Below, one piece after another: positions 1-17,189 of a stretch of 64,000 nucleotides of DNA (its first letter is position 1; each line of letters opens with the position of its first letter). Source of the DNA: Raphanus sativus (taxonomy: Eukaryota; Streptophyta; Magnoliopsida; Brassicales; Brassicaceae). The notes under the pieces are model-generated. The model was not told where the DNA came from and made no database searches. It saw nothing but the letters and a program-made list of their open reading frames with translations. A program made the position numbers and the translations under genes. The DNA lies in the NCBI RefSeq assembly GCF_000801105.2, contig NC_079518.1:11540106-11604105 (forward strand). Reading direction: 5' to 3'.

Positions 1-228
1 TAACTTTAATAAATACATAAAATAAACCATATATCGCATTTTAGAACACTGATTTTTTTTTTGAAACTTAGAACACTGATTGTTACTAATAAATATTAAC
101 AAGAGGTTTACTCCAAATTAGATATAACCAAACTGGTTTCTTTGTCAAACCAAAGACGATGTCTTTTCTCTCATGGAGTATCATTTGTGTCAAGTTTCTG
201 GGTCCCCATTTGAAACTTCAACATTACA

Positions 229-246
229 TTGACTTTGACTTTTGAC
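229..246 (+). promoter_or_regulatory. Triple W-box cluster upstream of CRK copy 1
   Basis: Three TTGAC cores lie at 229-233, 235-239 and 242-246, about 135 bases before the chosen ATG at 380; a TATA-like TATTTAAG follows near 298-305. WRKY factors are known to bind W-boxes, and CRK genes are commonly pathogen- and salicylate-induced. Two of the three cores recur at the same place before CRK copy 2 (about 7442-7458), which argues for constraint or recent duplication. The binding is inferred. Confidence 0.55.
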
Positions 247-379
247 AAGTTAACAAATACAGCGTTAGAACTTTTTGCGAGGGAAACTTCGGTTTGCTAT
301 TTAAGAAAACGAACAGTACAGAGGCGTGAGTAAAAAAGACAAAAGGGTTTTCTTTTGCAATATCATCTTACAAAGAAAA

Positions 380-2976
<2,597 letters not shown>

Positions 2977-3275
2977 AGTTGGAAGTGATTCTCTGTGTGC
3001 AAGTTTGAGCGATGTTTCTAACATCGTTTTCTTATTTTTGATTGTGACTTTTGTAAGATTTGAATATTCATGTGGGTTCTGTTTTCTAATACTCTGTTTT
3101 TGTTCTGTTTCACGTATTTATAACTCAAGAAGATTCTTCGACGTAGATAATTGATGTCCCAATTCTTGTCATTGCTTCTTTACTTATTCTACAACATTGA
3201 ATCATTTTGCCCCAACATAGGACTCTTATGTGTTCAAGAGAGTGTAATGTGAAGAACAAACATGAACTCAGCTGT
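2977..3275 (+). other. CRK copy 1 3' flank
   Basis: AT-rich 3' UTR and flank with no coding signal. The stretch from about 3115 to 3290 is repeated, with changes, after CRK copy 2 (about 10540-10690), after SGR copy 1 (about 14040-14290) and after SGR copy 2 (about 21690-21850). It therefore marks the edge of a segmentally duplicated unit. Confidence 0.6.
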
Positions 3276-4045
3276 TTACAGTATCAACAGTAACTTTCTG
3301 ACTCGGAAATAGCAGCTTGGCCGCACAATACGAGTTCCTCGCTTCGTACTACAGCATGGCTCGGAATACTCAGATGCGCTCAGTCGGATGCAAGTCTTAC
3401 AATCATCAGAGGAAAGATCCGGCGTGCATTGCATCAATACATAGATATCTTTGAAAAGTGTCAAGGCTGCGATAATATTAGCCGTGTAATGGTTATCACT
3501 AGAGGATGGTGTGCTTCTTGACGTGGACGCGGCCTCAACCATACGAACAGCTAAGTCTTCCCATATCTTCTTGAACTCTGTTAGATTAGATCCGATGTTA
3601 CATTTTCACTGTTGGTGATGCTATCCTTTGGCTTTAGATCTAACGATCCTAAGAAAGAAGTGTTGGAGTAGCGAACATGGCAAAGCGTGGGAAAGCTTGG
3701 CCATGAATACGCTTCGGTTTGGTTTGGACAGTTCTGTATCAAAGCATCAGAGGTGGTTCTAATGCAGTTGGAGCAGTCAACTGGATCTGATCCTGGGATG
3801 CACATTCCCGTTGCGTAGATACGGTTCGGTTCTTGTCCGATGGAGACGTTGTAGAAGAGGCCCTTTTGAGCCGTGAAGTTGGAAGGAAGGTAAGAGAGGA
3901 TGAGACGGCGGTTTGCGTCGTAGGTGCCGCTGGGCGTGAAAACCATCCCGTTGCTTGTGGGACATGTTTCTTCTGTAAAAGAAGCAACACCATCGAAGCT
4001 TATGAGGACAAAACAGAGGATTGAAAAGAAACTCAGCTGCTTCAT
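3276..4045 (-). pseudogene. Inverted CRK ectodomain-only pseudogene
   Basis: On the minus strand a signal peptide (starting MKQLSFF at 4045) and both DUF26 domains are present, with motifs CIPGSDPVDCSNC and CTPDLSSDDCKTC. The frame is broken by a 5-base direct duplication (TAGAT twice at 3582-3591 on the plus strand). Without the duplication the two halves would be in one frame. No transmembrane or kinase exon follows: the homology stops near 3276, where the flank of the oppositely oriented CRK copy 1 begins. It is an inverted partial copy of exon 1, probably from the recombination that shaped this cluster. A secreted ectodomain-only product is ruled out unless the frameshift is a sequence error. 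Confidence 0.85.
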
Positions 4046-5008
4046 TTTTCTTTCTTTGATATTATTGCAAAAGCACAAACCTTTGTTTTTTAGTAGTAGT
4101 CACGCCTATGTTTGTTTCTTAAACAGCAAACCGAAGTTTCCCACCGAATGTGTCTAACATTGAAATCGTCAAGTCAAACAGTCAATGGTAATGTTGAAGT
4201 TTGAAATGTGAACCCAAAAACTTGACACAAATGATACTCCATTGAAGAAAAGACATGGAGAAGGACCACCACCAATGTGTCTGTCTTTTGGTTTTGACAA
4301 ATAAACCAGTTTTGGTTATCTATAGTTCATTAGTTTGGTGCTAAACCAGAGAGATGCACTTGATCACTTGACCGAGGCCTTGTTAATCGCGAGAAAGATT
4401 AGCGACGAACCAGTAGCGCGCGCGACAAACATCAGCAGTGGATAAACCGACAGATGAATACCTAATTTTTCCTCCTGTGTTTTATTTTTCAAAACTTTAA
4501 ACAGACAGCTTTTATGGTTTTTTTTTGTTTCTGGTTTATTGAATTTTTAGTGTTAAAAACTCCCAACTTGGTAAAGGCAAAAGATTATAAAGTTCTTTTC
4601 AACAAAAACTTATAAACTAAAATTTAACGTGAAATATAAATATAAATAATAAATAAAAATATTTTAATTATAAATTAATTATTATAAAATATAAAATAAC
4701 TTAATACATTTAAATTATAAATTGATTATTTTCAAAAAATATAAATTATATATTTAAAATTAAAATAATAAAAAATCTCTTATATATTATAAAAAAGCAC
4801 TAAAACATTTGAGTGTTGCCATGTGTCATTTTAATATCTGATTATGAATATTTATATAAAATATATATCTATTTTAATATCATTTAAATTAAACTATATA
4901 CCATATTAAAATATATAAATAATGTGTTTTCAATTTAAGAAATATGTATTAAACTTGAAAATCAAAAATAAATATATTTACCATTTCAGTTTGATCAAAT
5001 CATTAAAA
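4046..5008. other. AT-rich intergenic DNA with a possible Helitron 5' remnant
   Basis: The part up to about 4350 is the promoter of the inverted CRK copy and mirrors the flank before CRK copies 1 and 2. A short GC-richer piece with a GCGCGCGCGAC stretch lies near 4417-4427. From about 4776 the sequence TCTCTTATATATTATAAA resembles a Helitron 5' end, but no matching 3' hairpin was found before the next element. No gene is visible. Confidence 0.4.
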
Positions 5009-5726
5009 CTAGGTATTTTGCCCGCACTTGCGGACTTAATAGTTTAAAAAGTTATAAACATATATACTATTAATTCAAAAACCTTAGAATAAAATTATCC
5101 TCATTTTTTGAAATATTTAATAATTAACTAAATATAAATTTTTATACTCAATACTTTATTTTAGTAAAATATCTTTTTACGTAAATAAACTTAAATTATT
5201 CATATAAACATAAATTGAATTTATTTTTAAAATATATGATGTAATATATTTTAGATAATATAATATAGAATCTTTTAGATAATGATGAATACCAAACTAA
5301 TGAATTTACTTTTAATTTATGGGTAATTATATAATAACAAATATAATCTAATTATTTATTAAAATAATAAAGACTTTCAAAGCTCTAAATTTAAACGTGA
5401 GAACGAACAAATTATTTTATAAATAATAATATAAATAATTTTGAATTTTCTGCCAATTTTTTTAAGAAATATTTCAATAAGTGATTTTGATTGTTCTAAA
5501 AGTTTTATCGGTCTATATCTTATTTTTTAACTTTTATAACATAGATAATTATTTTAAGATAACAATACAATATATAAGAATTATCTCATTTAAAAATGAT
5601 TGATATAAATTCGTTTTTAATTATATATATACAAATTCATTAAGGGTAATCGATATTAATCACTCCAATTTTTAAAGTGAGAGTTATGTTACGAAAAATC
5701 ACTTCGCGAATAATAATATAGATAGA
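5009..5726 (-). mobile_element. Non-autonomous Helitron (718 bp)
   Basis: Read on the minus strand, the element starts TCTATCTATATTATTATTCG at 5726 and ends with a short hairpin (GTCCGCAAGTGCGGGC) followed by AAAATACCTAG at 5009. The flanks are A before and T after, as expected for Helitron insertion between A and T. There is no Rep/helicase coding, so it is non-autonomous. Confidence 0.7.
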
Positions 5727-5752
5727 TTTTACGTACGTTTTGTTATTTATTA

Positions 5753-5756
<4 letters not shown>

Positions 5757-5792
<36 letters not shown>
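5757..5792. repeat. (TA)n microsatellite
   Basis: Uninterrupted AT dinucleotide run of about 35 bases, just right of the Helitron. Confidence 0.95.
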
Positions 5793-5795
<3 letters not shown>

Positions 5796-7369
5796 AAAAC
5801 ATGATTAAAATATTTATGAAATATCTCACTCCATGGATGGTAGGGATTATTACCTAGTATTTGTAATATTTTATATACTTTTAGGAAAATATGTTATTTT
5901 AAGAAAATGCAGATTAGCGGGTACCGCAATTCAATTTTGGTCGATCCGTTCTTGTCCAGTCTAAAATAAAGTCAAATCTACATTGGCATTCGTAACTCAA
6001 TTTTTTAGATCACTCGTCTCGCACCAACTCTGCAGTGGATTAAAAGGAATGAGATCTGTGGGTTTTGATTAAAATTCCAACCTATCTACAGTACTGGTAA
6101 AATAAACCGATTGTACTTGTAAATCTATAATTTAAAAGTTTTTATCCAAACAAAATAGTTGAGAGATTTCATTAAAAATCTAAAATAAAAAAAAATTATA
6201 TAAAATTTTACTAACTGAAATTTTTAAAATTAACACTTAACAGTTATGCAATATGCCTTATAATCTACACTATATACATATCAAAGTTCGATACTATTTT
6301 CTAAATTACATTTATATATATAAATATCTAAATTGGGATTGAAATATGCTTCAGAAAACCCGAAATCAATGCAAAATGATTTTTTAACACAAAATGTTAG
6401 AATGTAAGATAACAGACGGTCAATCCAAATTGAACTTGCAAAGAGTTGCGGTCAACATAAAGTTAATTTTGTCATATTGCTCAAAGGCTTTCAAAACTGA
6501 CAACATAATTAAAAGCCTTCAATGCTGTACCAGCAATTTAGTTGTGCTTAGAAGCCTTCAATGGTGCACCAGCAATTTAGTTGGGGAGTTAAAATATTAA
6601 AATCTTGTAAAAGACTGAAAATAAGTCGCCGAGATGAGAAAAGCACCAAAATCAACCTGGACTTAGGGGTGAACAAATTATAAATTTTAATTTGTTCATT
6701 ATTTGTTTTCATCCGAACCAAAAAAATTGAATATCTGTAATTTTATGAATCAAAAAGATATTAAGATATCTGTGAAAATAAATAAATTGTAAATATTGAT
6801 ATTTTTATGAACGAATATATGATCTGATATGTTATATGCATATTTTAAAGAATTATATATATTATATAAATATCATATTGTGTAAGTTTACATTATTTTT
6901 ATTTAGTTAGGTAATTATTTTTTAAGAAATTGCTTTTATTTTGTAATAAATTATTATTGTTTTATATTATTTTCTTATTTTCTTATTTATTTGTAAGGAT
7001 TAACTTAGATATCCGGTTAAAATAGAACACCTTATAATTACGAACGGAATTGGACCGGATAATTGATTATTCGAACAAAATAGATCGGATTACAAATACT
7101 CTAAAAACTTGGGATATCCGGTATATGTCCATCTCTAATTGGACCACTGAGAATAGCAATGACGTGAACAAGCAAGTCGTTTGAGTGGCAAAAGTTGCAC
7201 TACAAATCTACAGGTCGTATGATATCAATAGTGGGGGATTTAGTATTTTAGAGTTGGTTTTTAATGAATTATGAGAGGATCTGAAGATTATTTTCTTTTA
7301 TTACTGGGCTGAAATTGTGTCACACTACAAGGGAGGAAACCAAAGTCATCATCACAAAGACTTTCCATG
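5793..7369. other. AT-rich intergenic DNA with a small tandem repeat
   Basis: No gene recognised. Two imperfect copies of a unit of about 41 bases containing AAGCCTTCAATG and CCAGCAATTTAG lie at about 6512-6585. Around 6665-7140 the sequence resembles decayed TTCGGATATCCGG-type repeat DNA common in Brassicaceae intergenic regions. Confidence 0.5.
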
Positions 7370-7559
7370 TTTTTTCTTCCATGGAGTATCCTTTGTGGCA
7401 AGTTTCTGGGTCCACATTTGATAACTTCAACATTACTATTAGACTTTGACTTTTGACATGTTAACGAATACAACGTAAGAAAATTTGGGAGGGAAACTTC
7501 GGTTTGCTATTTAAGAAACGAACAGTTAAAGAGGTTTAATATCATCTTACAAAGAAAAA

Positions 7560-10442
<2,883 letters not shown>

Positions 10443-11359
10443 AGATGGATCTGAATTCTCTGAGTGCAAGTTTGAATGATGCTTTTTATAACATTTCACT
10501 GTCAATTCAAGAACATTTTTAATACTCTGTTTTTGTCCCGTTTCATGTATTTATAATTTAAGAAGATTCTCCAACGTAGAGAATTGTCGTCTCAATTCTT
10601 GTTATTGCCTGTTTACTTATTCCCCAACGTAGAGATCTGTTGTCCCAACAGAGGACTCGTATGTGTTCAAGAGAGTGTATTGAAAGAACAAACGTGATTG
10701 ACGCTTACGTAATTGACACTTACTAATATATTGTAGTTAACGTTAACTTTCTTAAACATAATTACAATTAATATATTGTAATTGGCCCATGGAGAAAGGC
10801 ACACACCTCATCGCCATGGAACGCCATGTGCCATTTTAAACACAGGTCTCAACAGTAACTCTGTTACTCTTCCGATTCCATCAACACACACATTTGTTGC
10901 TCATAGTGATTCGGGTGAGGCTTCTCGGTTTCACCAGGTCATGTCATTAAACTTGAGCCACATTGAAAGATTGTTTCAAACCGGTTTATTATAAACGCAT
11001 AAGTGTGAATTGAAGTTTCAGTTACTTTTTGTTGACTATGGTTTCATTTTTTCAACAAAATGGTAACATTAAAGATCTAATAGGTCTAGGCTGTTACAAT
11101 CTGAGTTATGGTCAACTGTAAGATAATTAACAAAAACATTATAATGAAACAAAAGATAGAAATGTTAAACGGTAAGACTTGCTCATTGTAAAGAAACCAA
11201 TAGAAAAACTTCACTTATATATTTGAAATAATTGCTCGAAAAAACTTCTTATAGTCTCTAAGCTCTGCTTTGTAGATGATTAGTCTACATTTCTACCCAA
11301 TCAATTTTGAATATAAGGAAATAAAGAAAAAACAATAAGGTAGAGATTTTAACGTCTAA
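10443..11359 (+). other. CRK copy 2 flank with an extra decayed CRK tail
   Basis: After the CRK stop, about 10540-10690 repeats the CRK 3' flank. At about 10830-10935 a fragment reads like a kinase C-terminal tail (SVTLPIPSTHTF), a third CRK C-terminus with no domain before it. A related piece follows the CRK tail at 21840-21960. From about 11100 the sequence is the left arm of the SGR duplication block shared with 15.9-16.2 kb and 22.7-22.95 kb. Confidence 0.55.
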
Positions 11360-12007
11360 CTAGATTTTGACCCGCGCTTTGGAAGCGCGGAATATTTTAC
11401 GATGAAAAATTTCACTAATAATTTAACAAATATTTTGGTAATTTTTAAAGAGTGTGTATTTAAAATATTTTTGCATTTAAATCAGTGTTTTTAAATTCAA
11501 CCCGATTGTGATTATACCGGTTAATCCGGAGATCTGATAATTCAATTTAGGTTTTTAAAATATACATATTAAAAAAAATCACTAAAACCCGAGACTAACC
11601 GATTGAACTGATGGATGACCGATATGTAATCTAATTGGATTTAAATTGTAATAGTTTCATAATTTGTAATCTTATAATCCAAATTTTAAAGTTCATTATT
11701 TTGCAATTTATGAAATTATAACGTTTCTACAAAATTTTAAAGAAAAAATGATATATATAAAATAACTAAGATTAATTATTGTATTATTTGGAAACATTGA
11801 TAGTAGTATAAAAATATATTATTTGGAAACATTGATAGTAGTATAAAGAAATAAGTATATTGTTTGGAAACATGGATAGTAGTATAAAGAAATGAGCATT
11901 AGTGATTTAATGTAGGTTTAACTATAAAGTATAAAAATGCATTTAATTTAAAAACTTACAAAATAAATGTTAGGTCCAACAAAATGTTTCTGTTTTAATA
12001 AGATAGA
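11360..12007 (-). mobile_element. Non-autonomous Helitron (648 bp) upstream of SGR copy 1
   Basis: On the minus strand it starts TCTATCTTATTAAAACAG at 12007 and ends with the hairpin CCGCGCTTCCAAAGCGCGG then GTCAAAATCTAG at 11360, flanked by A and T. Internally there are three imperfect repeats of about 40 bases (around 11780-11890). It is a close relative of the element at 57773-58418. Comparison with SGR copies 2 and 3 shows it is inserted into the shared upstream block. Confidence 0.85.
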
Positions 12008-12172
12008 TTTCTAAACCGAATAAACTCTATATTGAACCGGAAACAAACTGAACAGATTGGGTTCGGCTCGCGAAAGTTCATAATCAAGGTTCGGAATCTG
12101 TCTTTTAGTTAGAGCCACTTGTTAGCCCCACCATGATGACACATGTGAAACTCATGCAAAGAATATAAAAGA

Positions 12173-12178
12173 CACGTG
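12173..12178. promoter_or_regulatory. G-box/ABRE upstream of SGR copy 1
   Basis: CACGTG inside GACACGTGGC, about 250 bases before the ATG. The same ACACGTGGC stands at the matching place before the other two SGR copies. In Arabidopsis the SGR1 promoter is controlled through such sites by ABA (ABI5/ABF type), PIF and MYC factors (family knowledge). Function here is inferred from conservation. Confidence 0.6.
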
Positions 12179-12426
12179 GCATTATCTGATGCTCAGAAAA
12201 AAAAAGTCCAAGAGCTGTCTGAAGATCTTAACAAGGAAGTGTGAAACGTGAAGCAACCCCATCTACACACAAGAACCAACCAACCCCTATACACGCATCA
12301 TCATCAGAACCCTAAATTCCAGGACGAGTAAATCTCGAGTTGGGTTTGCTTAAAGTCACAAGCTTTGATTTGGGTTTCATCACAAGCTCTGTATTGAAGC
12401 TTGAGTTCGGTTAAAGGAGAGCAGCG

Positions 12427-13689
12427 ATGTGCAGTTTGTCGCCGAGTCTGCTGTTACCGACAAGGCTCAAACCAGGCTATTCAGACAAACGGAGTAACAG
12501 TAGCAATTCCCTCTTTGTCTCCAATAGAAGATCCAAGAGGAGGAACCTATCCATTGTTCCCGTAAGTAAGCACTTGTGTTTCTTTAACATCATTTTGATA
12601 GCTTTGTGTGCTATGCTCAGCTATGGATTTCAATATCCAAGCCTCTTGTTTGTATTGAGAGAAATTAAAGGTTGTAGCTTTATGTGTGTCTAGATTCAAG
12701 GATTGAGTTTTGTTGCAGATGGCAAGATTGTTTGGACCGGCGATCTTCGAATCAGCCAAGCTGAAAGTATTGTTTTTGGGTGTTGATGAGAAGAAGCATC
12801 CACCAACGCTCCCAAGAACTTACACACTCACTCACAGTGACATTACTGCTAAATTAACTTTAGCTATCTCTCACTCCATTAACAACTCTCAGGTAACCAA
12901 AAAAAAGTTACCTTTCTCTACTCTTCACATATTTACAGTAGAGGCCTATCTCTGTATCTGCATGTTTGTAAAGTTACCTTTCACCAATATATGGCACTTT
13001 TTTCAATAGAAAGATTCGTATTTAACGGTCTTGAAACATGAGTGCTATTAAAGAACAGTTTAGTTTATGCGTTCATGGTTTTAGAAATTTAAGGTGTTAT
13101 GAATGTTCTATACAGTTGCAAGGATGGGCTAATCGGATATACAGAGATGAAGTAGTAGCAGAATGGAAGAAAGTGAAAGGGAAACTGTCGCTCCATGTTC
13201 ACTGTCATATTAGCGGTGGACATTTCCTTTTAGATTTATTCGCAAAGTTTCGATATTACATCTTTTGCAAGGAGTTACCAGTTGTAAGTCTCCAAAATAA
13301 CTTCTGTTATTGGTTTCATGAAAGACAATTTTTATTAACTATGATTGTTTTGATGTATGTATTAGGTGTTGAAGGCTATAGTTCATGGAGATGAGAACTT
13401 GTTGAACAACTATCCAGAGTTACAAGAAGCTCCTGTTTGGGTTTATTTCCATTCTAATGTCGATGAGTTCAACAGAGTCGAATGTTGGGGTCCTCTTTGG
13501 GAAGCTTCTTCACCTGATGGTCACAGGACTCAATCTCTTCCTGAGCCGCAGTGCAAGGATGAGTGCAGTTGTTGTTTCCCACCGGTTAGCTCTATTCCGT
13601 GGTCACATAGTCTTAGTAATGAAGTTGCTAAAGGTTACTATGGGACTCATGGTGAGGGAATGTCTACTCCTAATCCGGAGAAACTCTAA
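12427..13689 (+). CDS. SGR1: STAY-GREEN 1 (NYE1) magnesium-dechelatase, tandem copy 1
   Basis: Plastid protein that removes Mg from chlorophyll a to give pheophytin a, the committing step of chlorophyll breakdown in senescence. It binds light-harvesting complex II and chlorophyll catabolic enzymes. Four exons join in frame: 12427-12561, 12719-12892, 13116-13283 and 13366-13689, giving 266 residues, near the Arabidopsis length. Exon 1 is a basic, serine-rich transit peptide. The core contains FLGVDEKKHP, LTHSDITAKLTLAIS, HVHCHISGGHFLLDLF and FAKFRYYIF. The C-terminal cysteine-rich motif of the SGR family, P-X3-C-X3-C-X-C2-F-P-X5-P, is complete (PEPQCKDECSCCFPPVSSIP). Compared with copies 2 and 3 it keeps MCSLS at the N-terminus and GPLWEA in the last exon, as recalled for Arabidopsis SGR1, so it may be the copy closest to the ancestor. 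First of three direct tandem copies. Confidence 0.95.
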
Positions 13690-14856
13690 TGAAAAAAAAA
13701 TAATAAAAACCTTTTTGGTTTGTAAATTGAATGAAATAGGAAGATTATTCCTCATATTGGTTTGGTGTACATACTACATAGTGTGGTAATAGGAAACTAA
13801 TGATCGTTTGTATGTTTGATAATACGAAGTTTAAGTTATAAAATGTTTAATACTTTGTGTCTGCTCCTGCGTCTTTGACCCTTCACACTAGTAAATGAAG
13901 TGAAAGAAGGTTTTTGTAGACCGTGACAGTTTTGTGAAAACTTAAATGACATGGTATATTACTATTCATTAGAATCATCAAGAAAGTCGAAATTAGTGAC
14001 CGGCCACTCCTTGTTTCTAATGATTCCAAAATCATTCTTTTGGGTTTATGTGGTCTATCATTTCACTGCCAATTCAAGAACATTACTATAATTCAAGAAA
14101 ATTTCTCCAACTTTGAGAATTGTCAGTCTCAATTCTTGTCATTGCTTCTTTACTTATTTTCCAACGTAAAGAATTGTTGCCCCAACATAGGACTCTTTAT
14201 GTGTTCAAGAGACTAGTGTAACGTGAAGAACAAACATAAACTCCGTTGTTCATAGTCTCTCAACAGTAACTAATACTGGTTCATTATGATAACATTTCAG
14301 CAATTCATACAGCAGCTAATCCCATTTTCTATGAAAGGAATAAGCATGTAGAATTAATTATCATTTCATAAGAGAGAGATCATGAGGAATTTTTTTACAA
14401 CAGAACATGTTTCGATAAAGATGCAACTTATTGATATTTTGACGAATGCACGTATTTCTTATCAAATTGGGAGTTCAAAACATACATTCTCCAACTTGGG
14501 TGTGGATATTGAGATATGTACAGATCTACATTAGTTATGATTGGATATGATTGTATATTATGTGTATCTACGTTTTAGGATAGAAACCTTTGTATAAATA
14601 TAAGATCTTGGACCTAAGAATCAATATAGAAAAAACTTTCCATTTACTTTGTTTTCTGACAAAATATTTCCAATTTTTACTAGTTTTTAATAAGAAATAC
14701 AGACTTTCCAAAACTTTGTGACTTACCCACAAAAATGTATGTATCAACAATACATGTATAAATATATATGTAAAATTGATTGGTAGACTAAAAGAAAAAG
14801 AGAAGAAAACTCAAAAAAAAATATTAAAAGTTTGGTGAACTAAGAAAAAGAAGAAA
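13690..14856. other. Interval after SGR copy 1 carrying CRK 3'-flank DNA
   Basis: The SGR 3' flank, including a conserved stretch near 13850-14040, runs into about 14050-14290, which matches the CRK 3' flank seen after both full CRK genes. The remainder (14290-14856) is AT-rich with a TATA-like TATAAATATATATG at about 14757, upstream of the small ORF at 14857. No other gene is seen. Confidence 0.55.
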
Positions 14857-14970
14857 ATGGATACAGGTTTCATCCTAACCATCGTCTTTGTGGTGCTCAT
14901 CATCATCTCCGCTTTTGTAGCTTGCTGGGTTTGCGCTCCACGACTTGTCAAACGATTTACGAGTGCATAA
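14857..14970 (+). CDS. Candidate small single-pass membrane microprotein, 37 aa
   Basis: An ORF of 37 residues starts MDTGFILTIV, continues as an unbroken hydrophobic helix through about residue 25 with a CWVC pair, and ends in a short basic tail (RLVKRF). A TATA-like box (TATAAATATATATG, about 14757) lies 100 bases upstream, the ATG context is AAGAAAATGG, and the composition is richer in G+C than the flanks. I do not recognise a family. No function is proposed. It lies between SGR copies 1 and 2 but outside the part shared with copy 3. It could equally be a chance ORF. Confidence 0.4.
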   Translation: MDTGFILTIVFVVLIIISAFVACWVCAPRLVKRFTSA

Positions 14971-16209
14971 CTGTTATTTTGTTACCAATTAATTATGTCT
15001 TTTTGTTAGTTTTCAATCAAGTTCTGTTTTTTCTTACTTAATGACATTGTAATTCTATTATATTTGCATAATTGAATTATGGTTTTATTATGTTGCAGTG
15101 TTACATACTATGATACTACTAGTACTATATCTATTACCTATTACCATCAACCTAACTTTTGATAAATCGCAAAATCAGTTTGAACTTTTTCATTAATGTA
15201 TACATTTTTAGGAAAATATTAAGTGGGATTCTGAACATATAATTACAACGTGCACTTTAAACAACGAATTCTCGTAATATGCTCTACTTCAAATTGTTTT
15301 CTTTCTGGTTTTTGTGTACCAATATCTTTCGCAGTTGAGTTAGATTAATTAGTTTCTTCAATTTGTTTAGAAAAGAAACAAGAAAAGCATACAGCCAGTG
15401 TTGATATAATTAGACTAATAGTTAAGGGTCTGATTGGTAGTTATGTAGCTTTGAAAAGTTCGCTGTAGAAAAAAGTTCGTAGAATTTTTGTTGTGGTTTC
15501 AGATTTTATTACTGTAAAATTTTATGGAAAACCTCCAAAATTGTTGTTTATGTTTGGCTCTACAAAGCACTTGTTCTCATATCGATTATTTTGAATTCTC
15601 CTAATTGATTATCAATTTGACATTAGGCTCATGAATTTTTTATCTTCCACATGGTTTTGAAAGGTTTCAGATCCACAACTGAATAGATACATGCCATTTT
15701 TGCTTTTAATTGTATGATGTAGAGATGCTATAAGAGTTTATTGTTTTTTGTAGATAACTTTAGATCCAAAATTTCTAATAAAAATATATCCAGTCCATCG
15801 GACTTATATAATAATAAAATATATAATTGTACATATATAAAAATTCGTCAATTATAAAAATAAATTTGTCAATATTAAATGTTTTATAATATTTATCAAA
15901 TGCGTGAATCACAGATCTTATCATAGTTATTAAAGATACAATGAGACTAGACGACGGTTACAATCGGAATAAACAGGGGATAAAAATCTTAAATGGTGAT
16001 ACTTGCTCATCATTAAAAAATCCTAGAAAAAAACTTCATTTGTATTTCTAAAACGATTGCTCGAAAAAGCTTCTTATCTCTAAATTCTGCTTTGTAGATG
16101 ATTTGTCAAAAGAATTTACACAATCAATTTTGAACCAAGAGAAGTCAATAACATATTTATAATGTAGAATTTCACATCTAAATTATAAACCGAATTAACC
16201 ACCTAAACT
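14971..16209. other. AT-rich interval, left arm of SGR block 2
   Basis: No gene is visible. From about 15640 the sequence matches, with divergence, the segment starting near 22420 upstream of SGR copy 3, so 15640 is near the left edge of the duplicated block. At 15890-16200 it also matches 11100-11360 upstream of SGR copy 1. The sequence CCTAAACT at 16202-16209 is the left target duplication of the next element. Confidence 0.55.
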
Positions 16210-16625
16210 AGGGGTGGACGTTCGGATACCCGTTCGGGTTCGGATCGGGTATTTCAGATTTTCGGGTATTTTGGTATAGGAGTATATAATCTATTCGGAT
16301 ATTTCTGTACTTCGGATCAGGTTTGGATATTTTTAGTTTAGGTTCTGGTATTTCGGATCAGGTTTTCGAATATTTAGATTTTGGAGAAAAAAATTAAATT
16401 CTTCATTTCTCAAGTTTTTTGTATTTATTTTACTTAATTGATATTTTATTTTTAATAGATTAAATGATTAATATATTTAGAGATAACATTTCAAAAGTAA
16501 AAAAACACTGATTTGGTTACTGTTTTAAATTTTTGATGTAACTTTTGTTAATGCATGGAACAAAAAGCTTGGCATGTATTTGAAGTGAGTATCAAATCAT
16601 TTTATCCACAATTATATGTATATTA

Positions 16626-17189
16626 TCTATACTATTAAAGTAGATGACTGTTTATGAATCTGTTCCTAAATTTTGAAGAAAATTACAAAAATTGCCTGTA
16701 TTTTTTTTCAGCATTATTTGCAACCAATCAAAAGATATTATTTTGCAATTACATTAAAGAGTATTAAATATAATTCAGTTTTAGTCTTTTTGAAAATTTG
16801 TTTCCTAAATGTTTGTACCATATCTTTCCAAAAAATATTTCACTTTACTAATTATTTGAAAGCATTTCTTAAATGAAACCTCAAAATAAAATCAAGTTGA
16901 AATAACATCTATACTATTAAAGTAGATGACTGTTTATGAATCTGTCCCTAAATTTTGAAGAAAATTACAAAAATTTCCTGTATTTTTTTTCAGCATTATT
17001 TGCAACCAATCAAAAGATATTATTTTGCAATTACATTAAAGAGTATTAAATATAATTCAGTTTTAGTCTTTTTGAAAATTTGTTTCCTAAATGTTTGTAC
17101 CATATCTTTCCAAAAAATATTTCACTTTACTAATTATTTGAAAGCATTTCTTAAATGAAACCTCAAAATAAAATCAAGTTGAAATAACA
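16626..17189 (+). repeat. Two tandem copies of the Helitron 5' end (282 bp each)
   Basis: Units 16626-16907 and 16908-17189 are nearly identical (a few substitutions, such as GTTCC/GTCCC and TTGCC/TTTCC), and each begins with the full TCTATACTATTAAAG terminus. This makes a double-headed element. Long open frames of 67 codons in both copies are simply the duplicated sequence and not genes. Confidence 0.95.

Noticed and set aside
326..379. Earlier ATG for CRK copy 1
   Set aside because: It would add a basic stretch before the signal peptide; the start at 380 begins directly at the hydrophobic signal as in the other copies.
4410..4430. GCGCGCGCGAC stretch as a CpG-type promoter
   Set aside because: Single short run with no gene beside it on the expected side; nothing further supports regulation.
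16673..17158. Two identical 67-codon ORFs
   Set aside because: They are the duplicated Helitron 5' end and are not protein genes; composition is transposon-like and there is no start context or similarity.
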